Below, piece by piece: positions 8,430 through 16,686 of a stretch of DNA of 26,145 bases; the first letter of the stretch is position 1; the number at the start of each line of letters is the position of its first letter. Source of the DNA: UBA7236 sp964638865 (GTDB taxonomy: Bacteria; Bacteroidota; Bacteroidia; Chitinophagales; BACL12); the NCBI GenBank assembly GCA_964638865.1, contig CAZXBG010000044.1, forward strand, positions 1-26,145, written 5' to 3'. The notes under the pieces are model-generated. The model worked only from the letters and a program-made list of their open reading frames with translations. It was not told the DNA's origin and made no database searches. Position numbers and translations under genes: made by a program.

Positions 8430-8437
8430 TACTTTTG
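8430..8437 (+). promoter_or_regulatory. Candidate -7 element for the ankyrin pseudogene
   Basis: TACTTTTG matches TAnnTTTG exactly and ends 17 nt before the ATG at 8455. The -33 position lacks TTG. Confidence 0.4.
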
Positions 8438-8454
8438 AATTGTAAAACAAGAGT

Positions 8455-8974
8455 ATGCTCGACAGGAAACTATTTATTTTTACAGCAATAACAGGAACTG
8501 CAGCAATATTAGTGAACCCACTAGAATTAAAAGCAAATCCTAATGCAGAGGAAAAACCACAATTTGATCCGGCTTTGGTGAAGGAATTTGTTGGCACTTT
8601 GCATGCGACATGGCAAAAATGGTTGAATTACATAAAACCTACCCGGCACTTTTAAATGTGGCTTGGGACTGGGTGGTGGAGATTTTGAAACAGCCTTAGG
8701 TGGTGCCAGTCATGTAGGATATATTGAATTAGTAAATTATTTAGTGGAAAACGGGACACAGATGAATTTATTAACATTTTGTTTACTTGGCAAAACAGAT
8801 ATGGTAAAAAGCATGTTAGCCTCCTATCCTGCCTTATTAATTATGAAAGGGCCTCGTGGATTTTCACCGTTAGATTACCCAATACAGGGAGAGGCAAATG
8901 CTTTGGAGATAAAAAAATATCTGGAATCGTTGGGTGCTGTTGAAACAAAATTTAAGATGCCTTTTCACGATTAA
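8455..8974 (+). pseudogene. Ankyrin-repeat protein gene broken by two frameshifts
   Basis: Three successive frames together spell one ankyrin-repeat protein. Frame 1 from the ATG at 8455 gives a signal-like N-terminus and FDPALVKEFVG, then runs to a stop at 8653. A second frame picks up around 8600 with ACDMAKMVELHKTYPALLNVAWDW. A third, from about 8668, gives GGGDFETALGGASHVGYIEL... and continues to the TAA at 8972. The second lesion is explained by loss of one G in the run at about 8669-8673 (TGG GGT GGT becoming TGGGTGGT). Intact relatives have the form EFVG..AH..., VN.SWDWGGGDWETALGAA.H.G. The ending YLESLGA is also typical. The two open pieces (8455-8655 and 8663-8974) should not be annotated as separate genes. 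Confidence 0.8.
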
Positions 8975-9028
8975 AATATACAATCCCTAAAACTGATTTA
9001 TTATAGAGTCAAAGATGCTTAATTGAAT

Positions 9029-9982
9029 TTACTTTGAAGAATCTTTTACTCTTATAAGAAATGTAAATTTATCCGAATAATATTGACGGTATAATTCGGC
9101 GGTTATTTGCAAATTCCAATACACCTGATCAAATCCTTCATTTACTTTAGTAACTGTCCACGAAGTTGTGTAACTCTCATTGTTTGCATCAACAGTTTGT
9201 GTATATTTTTTTATAAGCGAACAACAGTCCATTTGAAGGTTATCAATTTCATTGATATAATTATCATATTGCTGTTTTGCATCTGCGTAAACTTCATCTT
9301 CAACAATCACGTTATACCATTGCCATTTGTTCAACAAAGGAAGCAAATTTATAACAGCCGGTTTGGCAAATAGGAAAGAAACAAGTGAAAAATATTGTTC
9401 AGAAAACATGTTTGAGGTATCCACTCCTAACTGTAAATATTCAAAGGAATTTTCAAACCCTTCAATTACAAAATCAAACACGCCCTGAGTTTCCAGAAAA
9501 ATAGTTTTATCAGCCGTCATTTCATCGAGAAAATTTTCATAATCCTCATAACCATCTGAGAAGTCTTCATCGTAATATTCTTCCAGCTCATTAAATTCAT
9601 CAATTGTGTCAGCAACATATTCATTGTCGAAATATTCGGAAAGATTGTCATAATCACCAGGATCCTCGGTTCCAATGTATTGTCCATCCAAAAAATATCC
9701 ATCCATGATATTGCCATTGGCTCCAACGAACAAACCTTTTCCTTCACATACATTGCCTACAAAGTTTCCGCGATAGTTAGATCCATCACTCCAGGTATAA
9801 TACCCTTCGCCATTACGCAATCCTTCCAACCAATAACCTTCATAGGTATCCCCTTCCTCCCCTGCGTATTCTCCGTATCCATTAATACAATTTCCGGAAA
9901 GACAACCGGTTTGTGCTAACGAAATAAAAGGCAACAAAATAATCAACAAGGATAAAAGGTTAGCGTTTTTCAAATTTTTCAT
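9029..9982 (-). CDS. Secreted MORN-repeat protein
   Basis: A 317-residue protein with a signal peptide (residues 1-24, ending LPFISLAQ). Residues 35-104 hold three MORN-type repeats, with GxYxGYWxxGLRNGEG and YRGNFVGNVCEGKG cores. Residues 105-158 are an unusually acidic, Tyr-rich segment (for example EFNELEEYYDEDFSDGYEDY). The rest is a helical-looking domain with Cys253-Cys254 (DCCSLIKKY) and no motif I recognise. MORN repeats are short beta-hairpins that in eukaryotes contact membranes or scaffolds; in bacterial secreted proteins their role is unknown. It appears monocistronic, with its own candidate promoter at 10005-10012. Confidence 0.75.
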   Translation of the reverse strand: MKNLKNANLLSLLIILLPFISLAQTGCLSGNCINGYGEYAGEEGDTYEGYWLEGLRNGEGYYTWSDGSNYRGNFVGNVCEGKGLFVGANGNIMDGYFLDGQYIGTEDPGDYDNLSEYFDNEYVADTIDEFNELEEYYDEDFSDGYEDYENFLDEMTADKTIFLETQGVFDFVIEGFENSFEYLQLGVDTSNMFSEQYFSLVSFLFAKPAVINLLPLLNKWQWYNVIVEDEVYADAKQQYDNYINEIDNLQMDCCSLIKKYTQTVDANNESYTTSWTVTKVNEGFDQVYWNLQITAELYRQYYSDKFTFLIRVKDSSK

Positions 9983-10004
9983 ATTAAGTTAAATCAATAA
10001 AGTT

Positions 10005-10012
10005 TAAAGATA
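10005..10012 (-). promoter_or_regulatory. Candidate -7 element for the MORN protein gene
   Basis: TATCTTTA on the minus strand (7 of 8 matches to TAnnTTTG) lies 22 nt before the ATG. It sits inside a 13-mer, TTTAAAGATAGTG on the plus strand (10003-10015), that is identical to the one upstream of the surface protein gene (1666-1678). No TTG at the right distance was seen here. Confidence 0.35.
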
Positions 10013-10107
10013 GTGTTTAAAGACACAATGCATAATTTTAAAAGAAAAAATACAATTTTAGTCCGAGAAACTGATTCGACAGATTTTTTTTATGTATGGT
10101 ATACCAC

Positions 10108-10135
10108 AAAAAAGAGAGCTGATATTCAGCTCTCT
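10108..10135 (-). terminator. Rho-independent terminator of the small OB-fold-like gene
   Basis: On the minus strand a perfect 10-bp stem, AGAGAGCTGA / TCAGCTCTCT (10135-10126 and 10122-10113) with a 3-nt loop, is followed by a T-run (10113-10108). It begins 21 nt after the stop codon of the gene ending at 10157. Confidence 0.9.
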
Positions 10136-10156
10136 TGGTCTATATCAAATTTAACC

Positions 10157-10507
10157 TTACCTAATCGGTATGGTTTTTATCTGAATTAAATAGATCGGAA
10201 TTCCGGCCAATTTTTTGGTATCGGAAACTTCTTTAGTTGTTCCGGAAAATTTTACATACATACCCGGAATCATAAATTCTTTTGCCAGATTCATTGGAAC
10301 GTAATCTACAATTCCATCCTGATCATAAGCTCTGATGCACCAGATATCTCCTTTTAAGAGTATAGTACCTGTGGCAGCCACTCTGTCGCCCTGCATTGTG
10401 AAGTTAGAATTGATATTGGTTAAAGGCTCATCAGAAACAGGAATCACACTGGCCATCATTAAACTGCTGATGAAACATATTGCGATGGTGAATATTAGCT
10501 TTTTCAT
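10157..10507 (-). CDS. Small secreted protein, OB-fold-like
   Basis: A 116-residue protein with an N-terminal signal peptide (MKKLIFTIAICFISSLMMASV). The mature part reads TGTILLKGDIWCIRAYDQDG, then YVPMNLAKEFMIPGMYVKFSGT and LAGIPIYLIQIKTI. This strand order with an x-P-x-N-L-x-x-E-F-x-x-x-G turn resembles small exported OB-fold proteins annotated only as hypothetical. The function is unknown; periplasmic or outer-membrane-associated location is inferred from the signal peptide. It is followed by a strong terminator, so it is its own transcript. A 9-bp-arm palindrome (10555-10578) lies 48 nt upstream of the start. Confidence 0.7.
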   Translation of the reverse strand: MKKLIFTIAICFISSLMMASVIPVSDEPLTNINSNFTMQGDRVAATGTILLKGDIWCIRAYDQDGIVDYVPMNLAKEFMIPGMYVKFSGTTKEVSDTKKLAGIPIYLIQIKTIPIR

Positions 10508-10554
10508 ATCGTTGAATTTAATTGTTCTTAATTATTTACTGATACAAAGTTTGC

Positions 10555-10578
10555 TCATATTCGTTTAATCGAATATGA
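10555..10578. repeat. Palindrome upstream of the OB-fold-like gene
   Basis: TCATATTCG (10555-10563) and CGAATATGA (10570-10578) are perfect inverted arms around a 6-nt centre. The position, 48-71 nt before the minus-strand ATG at 10507 with no T-run on either side, suits an operator or a 5'-leader hairpin better than a terminator. Confidence 0.6.
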
Positions 10579-10666
10579 CATTTATCATAAGTTATACTGA
10601 TTAATGCCACTATACCGATGTACCCAAGAAATAGGCTAATTTGAAGAAAGGGATGAAACTAAGGAT

Positions 10667-10712
10667 AAAGGTAATTTTAGTGAATGAACGTTCATTCATT
10701 CAAATTACCTTT
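10667..10712. repeat. 46-bp near-perfect palindrome in a divergent intergenic region
   Basis: The centre is an 18-bp perfect palindrome, TGAATGAACGTTCATTCA (10681-10698). It is flanked by TAG/TTC (one mismatch and one G-T pair) and then by perfect 11-nt arms, AAAGGTAATTT (10667-10677) and AAATTACCTTT (10702-10712). In total 21 of 23 positions pair exactly. The core resembles TetR-family operators (ATGAACGTTCAT type), but no regulator gene is in the window. The rest of the 611-nt gap (10508-11118) has no gene I can support, only another palindrome at 10555-10578 and a short one, ATCATG-G-CATGAT, at 11075-11087. Confidence 0.8.
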
Positions 10713-11118
10713 TAATACAATAACAAGAATACTGGCGGAAAAGCCTTGTGCTACGGTATTTAATTTTAGGTGTTTACAATGGGTGTTCCTCTACTTTAAG
10801 AATTGTTATCCAATAATTTTTCGGCGGTTATTAATAATACCATATTCAAACTATCAAAATATGTATGGCATCGTATTGATAAAGACATAAAATCAAAATC
10901 ATTTATCTGTATCAACAATTTATTTAAAGTAACGCATTTAAGAATACGCAGATTTTTGCCGAAGAGAAATTTGTAATATGGTAAATTTATTCAGCAAAAT
11001 TTGATGATTTGAGCAAAAAAATCCCCATTTTCTACAAACATACCAATTTAAAATTCATCCATAGCTCTAATCTTATCATGGCATGATTATATCCGCACTT
11101 TAAGCAAAAGACAATTTT

Positions 11119-13506
11119 ATGAGAAAAATTTTAATTAATCTATTAATTATCGGTCCTATACTGTTCTGTGGGACTAAAATATCAGCCCAAAGTTATTTGG
11201 GAATAGTAAATAGCAACTATGCCGGTGTAACAGGAATGGAATTACAACCTGCTTCCATTGTTGATAGCAGGTATCGTTTTGATATTTCACTATTTGGACT
11301 GAGTTCAACTATTGCTAATAACTATGTTGGGTTAGACCCTCAGGGTTTATTCAACCCAAATCCTGATTTGAATTTTGAGAAAAATTATTTAAGTGTAAAA
11401 GATCTCCAAAATGATGAAAATGCCAAAGCAAGTATTAATACAAAAATTCAGTTGCTTACATTTATGGCAACAATTTCAGAAAAATCAGCAATAGGAGTTT
11501 CCGTTGGTTTTAGAAATTTTATCACTATAGATAATGTATCTGAAGAACTAGCGAGAGTTGCTTTTACCGGTCTTGTTGATGATACATTTATTCCAAATGT
11601 TCAAATTGATGATGATGGATTAAGTGTGGATAATATGACCTGGATGGAATACGGTCTTACTTATGCGAATACGCTTTATAATGAAGATAATCATTTTATT
11701 AAAGGCGGACTAACTTTAAAATTAGTGCATGCGGTGAGTTCGGGTTATTTGTATGCAAATAATTTAGATTATTCTTTTGTAAACGATTCCATTTTAAATA
11801 TTGCTGCATCTGAATTTAATTATGGCCACTCCGATAATTTGAATAATATAGAATTCGATTCCATTGGTTCACTTACAAAATTAAGTTTCGCCGGTGTTGG
11901 ACCTTCATTTGATTTGGGTTTGGTTTATGAATACCGACCTGATATTGATGAATACAGACGTAAAAAACCGGATGGCACCTATGAGTATGACAACACTGCA
12001 AACAAATATAAATTTCGTTTCGGATTAAGTTTATTGGATATTGGAAGAGTGAAATTTACGAAAGGAAATAATTCAGGCGACTTTGGAGGAAGTAATGCTT
12101 CCTTTAATGTAAATCAGTTTAGTTTAAATTCTATACCTTCTTTTGATGATACCATTCAAGCGAATTTTACCGCTTCAGCAGGTAATGAAGATACCTATAC
12201 AGTTTCTCTGCCTTCCGTTTTAAGTATGCAATTTGATTATAATATCAAGGGTGGATTTTATGTAAATGTTACCCCATATATTGCCTTAAACAGAAACCGT
12301 GATCCGAATCAAAGTCGTGTTTCTGAAATTACAACAATTAGCCTTACACCAAGATTTGAAAGCAGATGGTTTGATGTTGGTGTACCAGTATCTTATAATG
12401 AATACAACAATACCAATGTTGGTTTATCGCTGCGTGCAGGACCAATCATTGTTGGAACGAATGATATATTGCCTTTACTCGGAAAAAATACCGTGTATGG
12501 ATCAGATTTTCATATTGCAGTAAAAATTCCTATCGCATACGGACAGAAAAAAGATACAGATGAAGATGGAGTTCCGGATGTAGCGGATGTATGTCCCGAT
12601 CAACCCGGTCTTCCTGAATTGGATGGTTGCCCTGACCGCGATGGCGATGGTATTGCTGATGCAGCAGATGCATGTCCGTTGGAAGCTGGTTTAGCAAAAT
12701 TCAATGGCTGTCCTGATACTGATGGCGATGAAGTAAAAGACAGTGATGATGCATGTCCTGAAATAGCCGGATCTATTCAACATAAAGGTTGTCCCGATTC
12801 AGATAAAGATGGTTTATACGACAACGAAGATGCTTGTCCGAAAGAAGCAGGTCCTCTTGACAATAAAGGTTGTCCTTATCCCGACACAGATAAAGATGGT
12901 GTAAAAGATGCTGATGATAAATGTCCGAATATTTTTGGTCCTGCATCAAATGATGGTTGCCCGATAACTGATATTGATAAAGATGGTATTCCTGATAAGG
13001 ATGATAAATGTCCTACAGTTGCAGGTCCGGTTGAAAATAGCGGATGTCCTTTAAATGATAGAGATGGTGATAGTATACCTGATAAAGATGATAAATGTCC
13101 TTCAACTCCTGGTTTACCTGAATTAAATGGTTGTCCTAAATTAGAGGAAAAAGAGGAAGCAATATTAAAGGTTGCATTTGACAATCTTGAATTTGAAACA
13201 GGAAAAGCTATCATAAGAGCATCATCGTATGCATCATTAAATGAACTTGCAAATTTATTGATCAATAAACCTTCTTATGGTTTGCGAATTGCAGGTCATA
13301 CTGATTATGTTGGGACTGATAAGAGTAATATGACCTTGTCGAGTAACAGAGCAACGTCAGTTAAAAATTATTTGATCAGCAAAGGTGTTAAAGCTGAGAA
13401 ATTAGTTACCGAATATTATGGTGAATCAAAACCAATAGGCGATAATGCAACAGAGGAAGGCAGACAATTAAACAGAAGGGTTGAAATGAATGTTATTTTT
13501 GAATAA
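11119..13506 (+). CDS. OmpA-family outer-membrane protein with DUF5723 barrel and TSP3 repeats
   Basis: A 795-residue protein in three parts. After a signal peptide (1-23, ending KISAQ) comes a long N-terminal region (about 24-475) matching the DUF5723-type barrel proteins of Bacteroidota, with a VNSNYAGVTGMELQPASIVDSRY opening. Residues about 478-674 hold seven thrombospondin type-3 repeats (DxDxDGxxDxxDxCP...GC), predicted to bind Ca2+. The C-terminal ~115 residues are an OmpA peptidoglycan-binding domain (AFDNLEFETGKAIIR, then AGHTDYVGTDKSN...LSSNRATSVKNYL, ending GRQLNRRVEMNV). It likely anchors the outer membrane to peptidoglycan and, in many relatives, is one of the most abundant envelope proteins. 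The terminator at 13526-13563 closes a single-gene transcript. Confidence 0.92.
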   Translation: MRKILINLLIIGPILFCGTKISAQSYLGIVNSNYAGVTGMELQPASIVDSRYRFDISLFGLSSTIANNYVGLDPQGLFNPNPDLNFEKNYLSVKDLQNDENAKASINTKIQLLTFMATISEKSAIGVSVGFRNFITIDNVSEELARVAFTGLVDDTFIPNVQIDDDGLSVDNMTWMEYGLTYANTLYNEDNHFIKGGLTLKLVHAVSSGYLYANNLDYSFVNDSILNIAASEFNYGHSDNLNNIEFDSIGSLTKLSFAGVGPSFDLGLVYEYRPDIDEYRRKKPDGTYEYDNTANKYKFRFGLSLLDIGRVKFTKGNNSGDFGGSNASFNVNQFSLNSIPSFDDTIQANFTASAGNEDTYTVSLPSVLSMQFDYNIKGGFYVNVTPYIALNRNRDPNQSRVSEITTISLTPRFESRWFDVGVPVSYNEYNNTNVGLSLRAGPIIVGTNDILPLLGKNTVYGSDFHIAVKIPIAYGQKKDTDEDGVPDVADVCPDQPGLPELDGCPDRDGDGIADAADACPLEAGLAKFNGCPDTDGDEVKDSDDACPEIAGSIQHKGCPDSDKDGLYDNEDACPKEAGPLDNKGCPYPDTDKDGVKDADDKCPNIFGPASNDGCPITDIDKDGIPDKDDKCPTVAGPVENSGCPLNDRDGDSIPDKDDKCPSTPGLPELNGCPKLEEKEEAILKVAFDNLEFETGKAIIRASSYASLNELANLLINKPSYGLRIAGHTDYVGTDKSNMTLSSNRATSVKNYLISKGVKAEKLVTEYYGESKPIGDNATEEGRQLNRRVEMNVIFE

Positions 13507-13525
13507 TCATTAAAATAATCCAAAT

Positions 13526-13563
13526 AAGAACGGTTCTTCTCTTTTTTTGGGAGGACCGTTCTT
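13526..13563 (+). terminator. Hairpin terminator after the OmpA-family gene
   Basis: 13526-13540 pairs with 13549-13563 over 15 positions when G-U pairs are allowed; the outer nine (AAGAACGGT / ACCGTTCTT) are perfect. The loop contains seven Ts. The 3' tail (CTAATAAAAT) is poor in T, so termination may be leaky or the hairpin may mainly stabilise the mRNA 3' end. Confidence 0.7.
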
Positions 13564-13662
13564 CTAATAAAATCAAGGTGTGAATCAACTTTTTTACAAA
13601 CCATTGAAATAAAAAATTCCGAAATTGAACCATTTTCAATCAAACTAAATAAAATAAATTTT

Positions 13663-13743
13663 ATGTATAACGGATGGATTATTCTTGCAATTGGCGTAAT
13701 TTTAGTAGGACTTTACATGTTTATACGTAAAAAAGTAAGGTAA
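13663..13743 (+). CDS. 26-residue single-span membrane mini-protein
   Basis: The ATG at 13663 opens a 26-codon frame: MYNGWIILAIGVILVGLYMF followed by IRKKVR and TAA. Residues 4-20 are a near-perfect membrane span. The short uncharged N-terminus and the Arg/Lys C-terminal tail predict an Nout-Cin single-span protein by the positive-inside rule. It lies 59 nt before the AsmA-like gene on the same strand and after the preceding terminator, so the two could be co-transcribed. It was called because the composition, topology and placement are hard to get by chance, but no homology can be shown at this length. Confidence 0.5.
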   Translation: MYNGWIILAIGVILVGLYMFIRKKVR

Positions 13744-13802
13744 AATTCTATATTGGCGTAAATTAAATAAAGATGCGCTTAAAAATAAAATAAACAAACC
13801 CT

Positions 13803-16256
13803 TTGAAATTAAAACAAATACATATTTCTAAACCCAATAAAAAAAGGGGCTTAAAAGTAGCTTTCATTATTTTTTCAAGCGCCTTGGTTCTATTGGTTGC
13901 AGGCTATTTTATTCTCAAGGCTAATATGGGGAAAATAGAAACACTTATCACAGAATCGCTTAATGAGCAAGTGAATGGCGAGGTAACAATTGGCGATATT
14001 GATATCACCATTTTTAACCATTTTCCACATTTTTCCTTATCTGTAAAGGATGTTGTTGTAAAGGACAATAGATTTAATGAACATCATCTACAAATTTTCA
14101 GTGCCGACAGGATCTATCTGCAAATCAGGGTTTTTGCTTTACTTAGGAAAAACATTGAATTACGGGCCATTACAGTAAAAGATGGCGAAATTAATCTGAT
14201 GCGAATGCAGGATGGGCTTTTAAATACAAAAAATTTAGTAAAACCAAAACTTAAACCTGAAATTCCTGAAGAAAAAGATCTTGACGCGATCCTCATTAGC
14301 AGACTTTACCTTGAGAATGTACATATAAGTTTCAGAGATACGGTGCGCGGGAAAGATTTTGATCTTACCATAAAAGATAGTTTTGGCAAACTCACACATA
14401 ACAGTACAATTACTGAAATAACAACAAAAGATAAACTTTTTGTAAAAGGATTAACCTTTAAGCCTGAACGGGGTAGTTGTTTAACGAATAAATCCATTAA
14501 TTCAAGATTAAGACTAGAATGGAACAGAGAAAAAAGAATTGTGGAATTCAGGCCATCTTCCTTAGAAATGGATAAAAATAAATTTAGTGCAACAGGTTCT
14601 ATCAGCCCGGGAATTACGCCTTATCTAGATTTAGAGGTTAAAACTGAAAAAATAAAACTGGATTATGCCACAACACTGGTAAGTAAATATACAAGCGATA
14701 AATTAAAGGGTTTTAATTTTGAAAAACCAATTCCGGCTGTTTTGCATATTGAAGGTGCAATTAACCCCGCCTTACCCTTGGATATTGATATATTTTTTAA
14801 TGTAAAAGATAATGCATTTATCACACCATCTAAAAGTTTTGAAGTGGATTCCCTTACAGGGCATTATTTCAACCATTTGAACGATACCCTCATTAATAAT
14901 GAAATAAACAGCGGAATAACTTTTACCGATTTTAAAGGCAAATATGAAGGCATACCTTTTTTAATGGATATGCGCGTAACTGATTTAACAAATCCCTACA
15001 TGGCAGTGCATGTCAGCAGCAATTTTTCTTTAAAAGAAGCAAATGATGCCATTGATACTTCAGTAGTATTAATGACCGGTGGCAAATTAAATTTTGACGT
15101 CAATTTCAAAGGAAAGGCTTACGGTTATCTCGAAAAGGAAAAGGATTCTATGGATGCAGCAATAACAGGAAGTGCACAAATAAGCAATGCTTCCTGCCGA
15201 TTTCCAAATAAACAATTTGACCTGAACAGTATTAATGGCAATATTTCTTTTAATGAAAAAACAATGTTTGTAACAGCACTTTCTATGAACATCAACAGTA
15301 ATTTGGTAAATGTTACAGGCACCATTTCTGATTTTATTTATTTATTCTTTTTCCCGGATGCAAAATTACAGGCAGATGCAGTTGTACAAACAGATAATTT
15401 CAATCTCGACAACTTTAAAAAACCCGGAATAGCCAAACAGAAACAAAATATTCCACAAAAAAGAATTTCAAAAACAGTAAACTCACTACTTGAAAATTTG
15501 AAAGGGAATATAACCTTAAATGCAAACAAGGTCACCTACCACAAACTCAAAGCACAACAGGTAAGCGGTAAAATAATTCTGGGAAATACTTATATCAGTT
15601 GTGAAGAGCTCGCCGCAACTATTGCAGGTGGTAGTTTTAAAATAAACGGCAATTTGAGTGGTTTAGGAACTCTCCAACCCACAGTAAAACTAAAAACAAA
15701 TGTAAGAGGTGCTAATATTAGTGACTTCTTTTACCAATTGGAAAATTTTAATCAGAAGGCAATTACATCTACCCATTTAAAAGGATCGTTGGATGCTGAA
15801 ATAACATTTAATGCAAACCTGAACAAAGATCTTAAACCGGTTCCATCATCCATGTCGGGCCAATACGACATGACCATAAAGGGAGGTGAATTAGTTAATA
15901 TGGCTGCTTTAAACCAAATTTCAAAAAATGTATTTAAGAAAAAAGATTTTTCTGATATTCAGTTTGCCGAATTAAACGTTTCGGCGAGCCAGGATGGTTT
16001 AGATTTTCAAATCTCCGAAATGCAGGTGAAGAGCAATGTTATGACACTTTATGTGAATGGTTTATATAGTTTTGGTGAAAACACCGAATTATTTATTAAG
16101 GTGCCAATCAAAAGTTTGAATGCAAAGGAATCGGATCTTATAACCGATTTTAAAAATGAGGATGCAAAAGTTGGAATAAGTGTTAATCTAAAAGCAACAA
16201 AAGTAAATGGAGAATTAAAGGTAGCACCGGTATTATTTCGGAAAAAGGATAAATAA
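13803..16256 (+). CDS. AsmA-like envelope protein
   Basis: An 817-residue protein with a basic N-terminus, one membrane span (about 19-39, VAFIIFSSALVLLVAGYFILK) and a large beta-rich periplasmic region. The start of that region (TLITESLNEQVNGEVTIGDIDITIFNHFPHFSLSVKDVVV) and the C-terminal part (MTIKGGELVNMAALNQISKNVF, with LDFQISEMQVKSNVMTLYVNG) match the AsmA family of Bacteroidota. AsmA, TamB and YhdP form hydrophobic grooves thought to carry phospholipids between membranes; that role is family knowledge, not shown here. The TTG at 13803 is used because the next ATG would cut into the end of the membrane span. It lies upstream of an Mla-type lipid transporter, which fits an envelope-lipid theme. 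Confidence 0.85.
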   Translation: MKLKQIHISKPNKKRGLKVAFIIFSSALVLLVAGYFILKANMGKIETLITESLNEQVNGEVTIGDIDITIFNHFPHFSLSVKDVVVKDNRFNEHHLQIFSADRIYLQIRVFALLRKNIELRAITVKDGEINLMRMQDGLLNTKNLVKPKLKPEIPEEKDLDAILISRLYLENVHISFRDTVRGKDFDLTIKDSFGKLTHNSTITEITTKDKLFVKGLTFKPERGSCLTNKSINSRLRLEWNREKRIVEFRPSSLEMDKNKFSATGSISPGITPYLDLEVKTEKIKLDYATTLVSKYTSDKLKGFNFEKPIPAVLHIEGAINPALPLDIDIFFNVKDNAFITPSKSFEVDSLTGHYFNHLNDTLINNEINSGITFTDFKGKYEGIPFLMDMRVTDLTNPYMAVHVSSNFSLKEANDAIDTSVVLMTGGKLNFDVNFKGKAYGYLEKEKDSMDAAITGSAQISNASCRFPNKQFDLNSINGNISFNEKTMFVTALSMNINSNLVNVTGTISDFIYLFFFPDAKLQADAVVQTDNFNLDNFKKPGIAKQKQNIPQKRISKTVNSLLENLKGNITLNANKVTYHKLKAQQVSGKIILGNTYISCEELAATIAGGSFKINGNLSGLGTLQPTVKLKTNVRGANISDFFYQLENFNQKAITSTHLKGSLDAEITFNANLNKDLKPVPSSMSGQYDMTIKGGELVNMAALNQISKNVFKKKDFSDIQFAELNVSASQDGLDFQISEMQVKSNVMTLYVNGLYSFGENTELFIKVPIKSLNAKESDLITDFKNEDAKVGISVNLKATKVNGELKVAPVLFRKKDK

Positions 16257-16625
16257 CATTTAACAAGTAAACATAAATTTTAAAGTAATTGATTTTTTGA
16301 GTTTGAGATAATAGTTAGCAAATTATTCCTAGCTTCAAACAATAGGTAACCAACCTGATCTGGAATGCTTCACGTTGACCCATTTAATCGCAAGTGTGCA
16401 ATTTTTTCCCCAATTTCAGAGCCTAATCGTTGATAGTATTCCCCGTGATCGAATTATATCAATATTATCAATATCATAAATATATCATTCAATGTCACCG
16501 CAAACAGGCATTTAATACCATACTGTAAGACATTCTTGAAACAATAAAGGGGAGATAACAATAGGTAAAAACAAACTGTTTTTAATTTGGACTAAGATTT
16601 GGCTTCCTTAGTACTAGAAGAAGAG
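16257..16625. other. Non-coding gap after the AsmA-like gene
   Basis: No supported gene, terminator or RNA structure was seen here. The sequence is AT-rich with a stretch of ATATCA/ATTATC-like words (16450-16495). The longest ATG frame (16368-16436) is 22 codons and unremarkable. Confidence 0.5.
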
Positions 16626-16654
16626 TTGAACGAAACTCAACTATCTTACTTTTA
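16626..16654 (+). promoter_or_regulatory. Candidate promoter of the small tail-anchored protein gene
   Basis: TTG (16626-16628), 18 nt, then TACTTTTA (16647-16654; 7 of 8 matches to TAnnTTTG). The start codon follows 32 nt later. Confidence 0.5.
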
Positions 16655-16686
16655 AAGTATTAATTAATTAAACTAAACTAAAAAAA

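Noticed and set aside
10684..10890. 68-codon plus-strand open frame starting inside the 46-bp palindrome
   Set aside because: Its start is created by the palindrome, the composition is that of random AT-rich DNA, and no domain or signal is visible.
12876..13265. Long minus-strand open frame opposite the TSP3 repeats
   Set aside because: It is a by-product of the Asp/Gly/Pro-rich repeat codons of the OmpA-family gene, which is clearly coding on the other strand.
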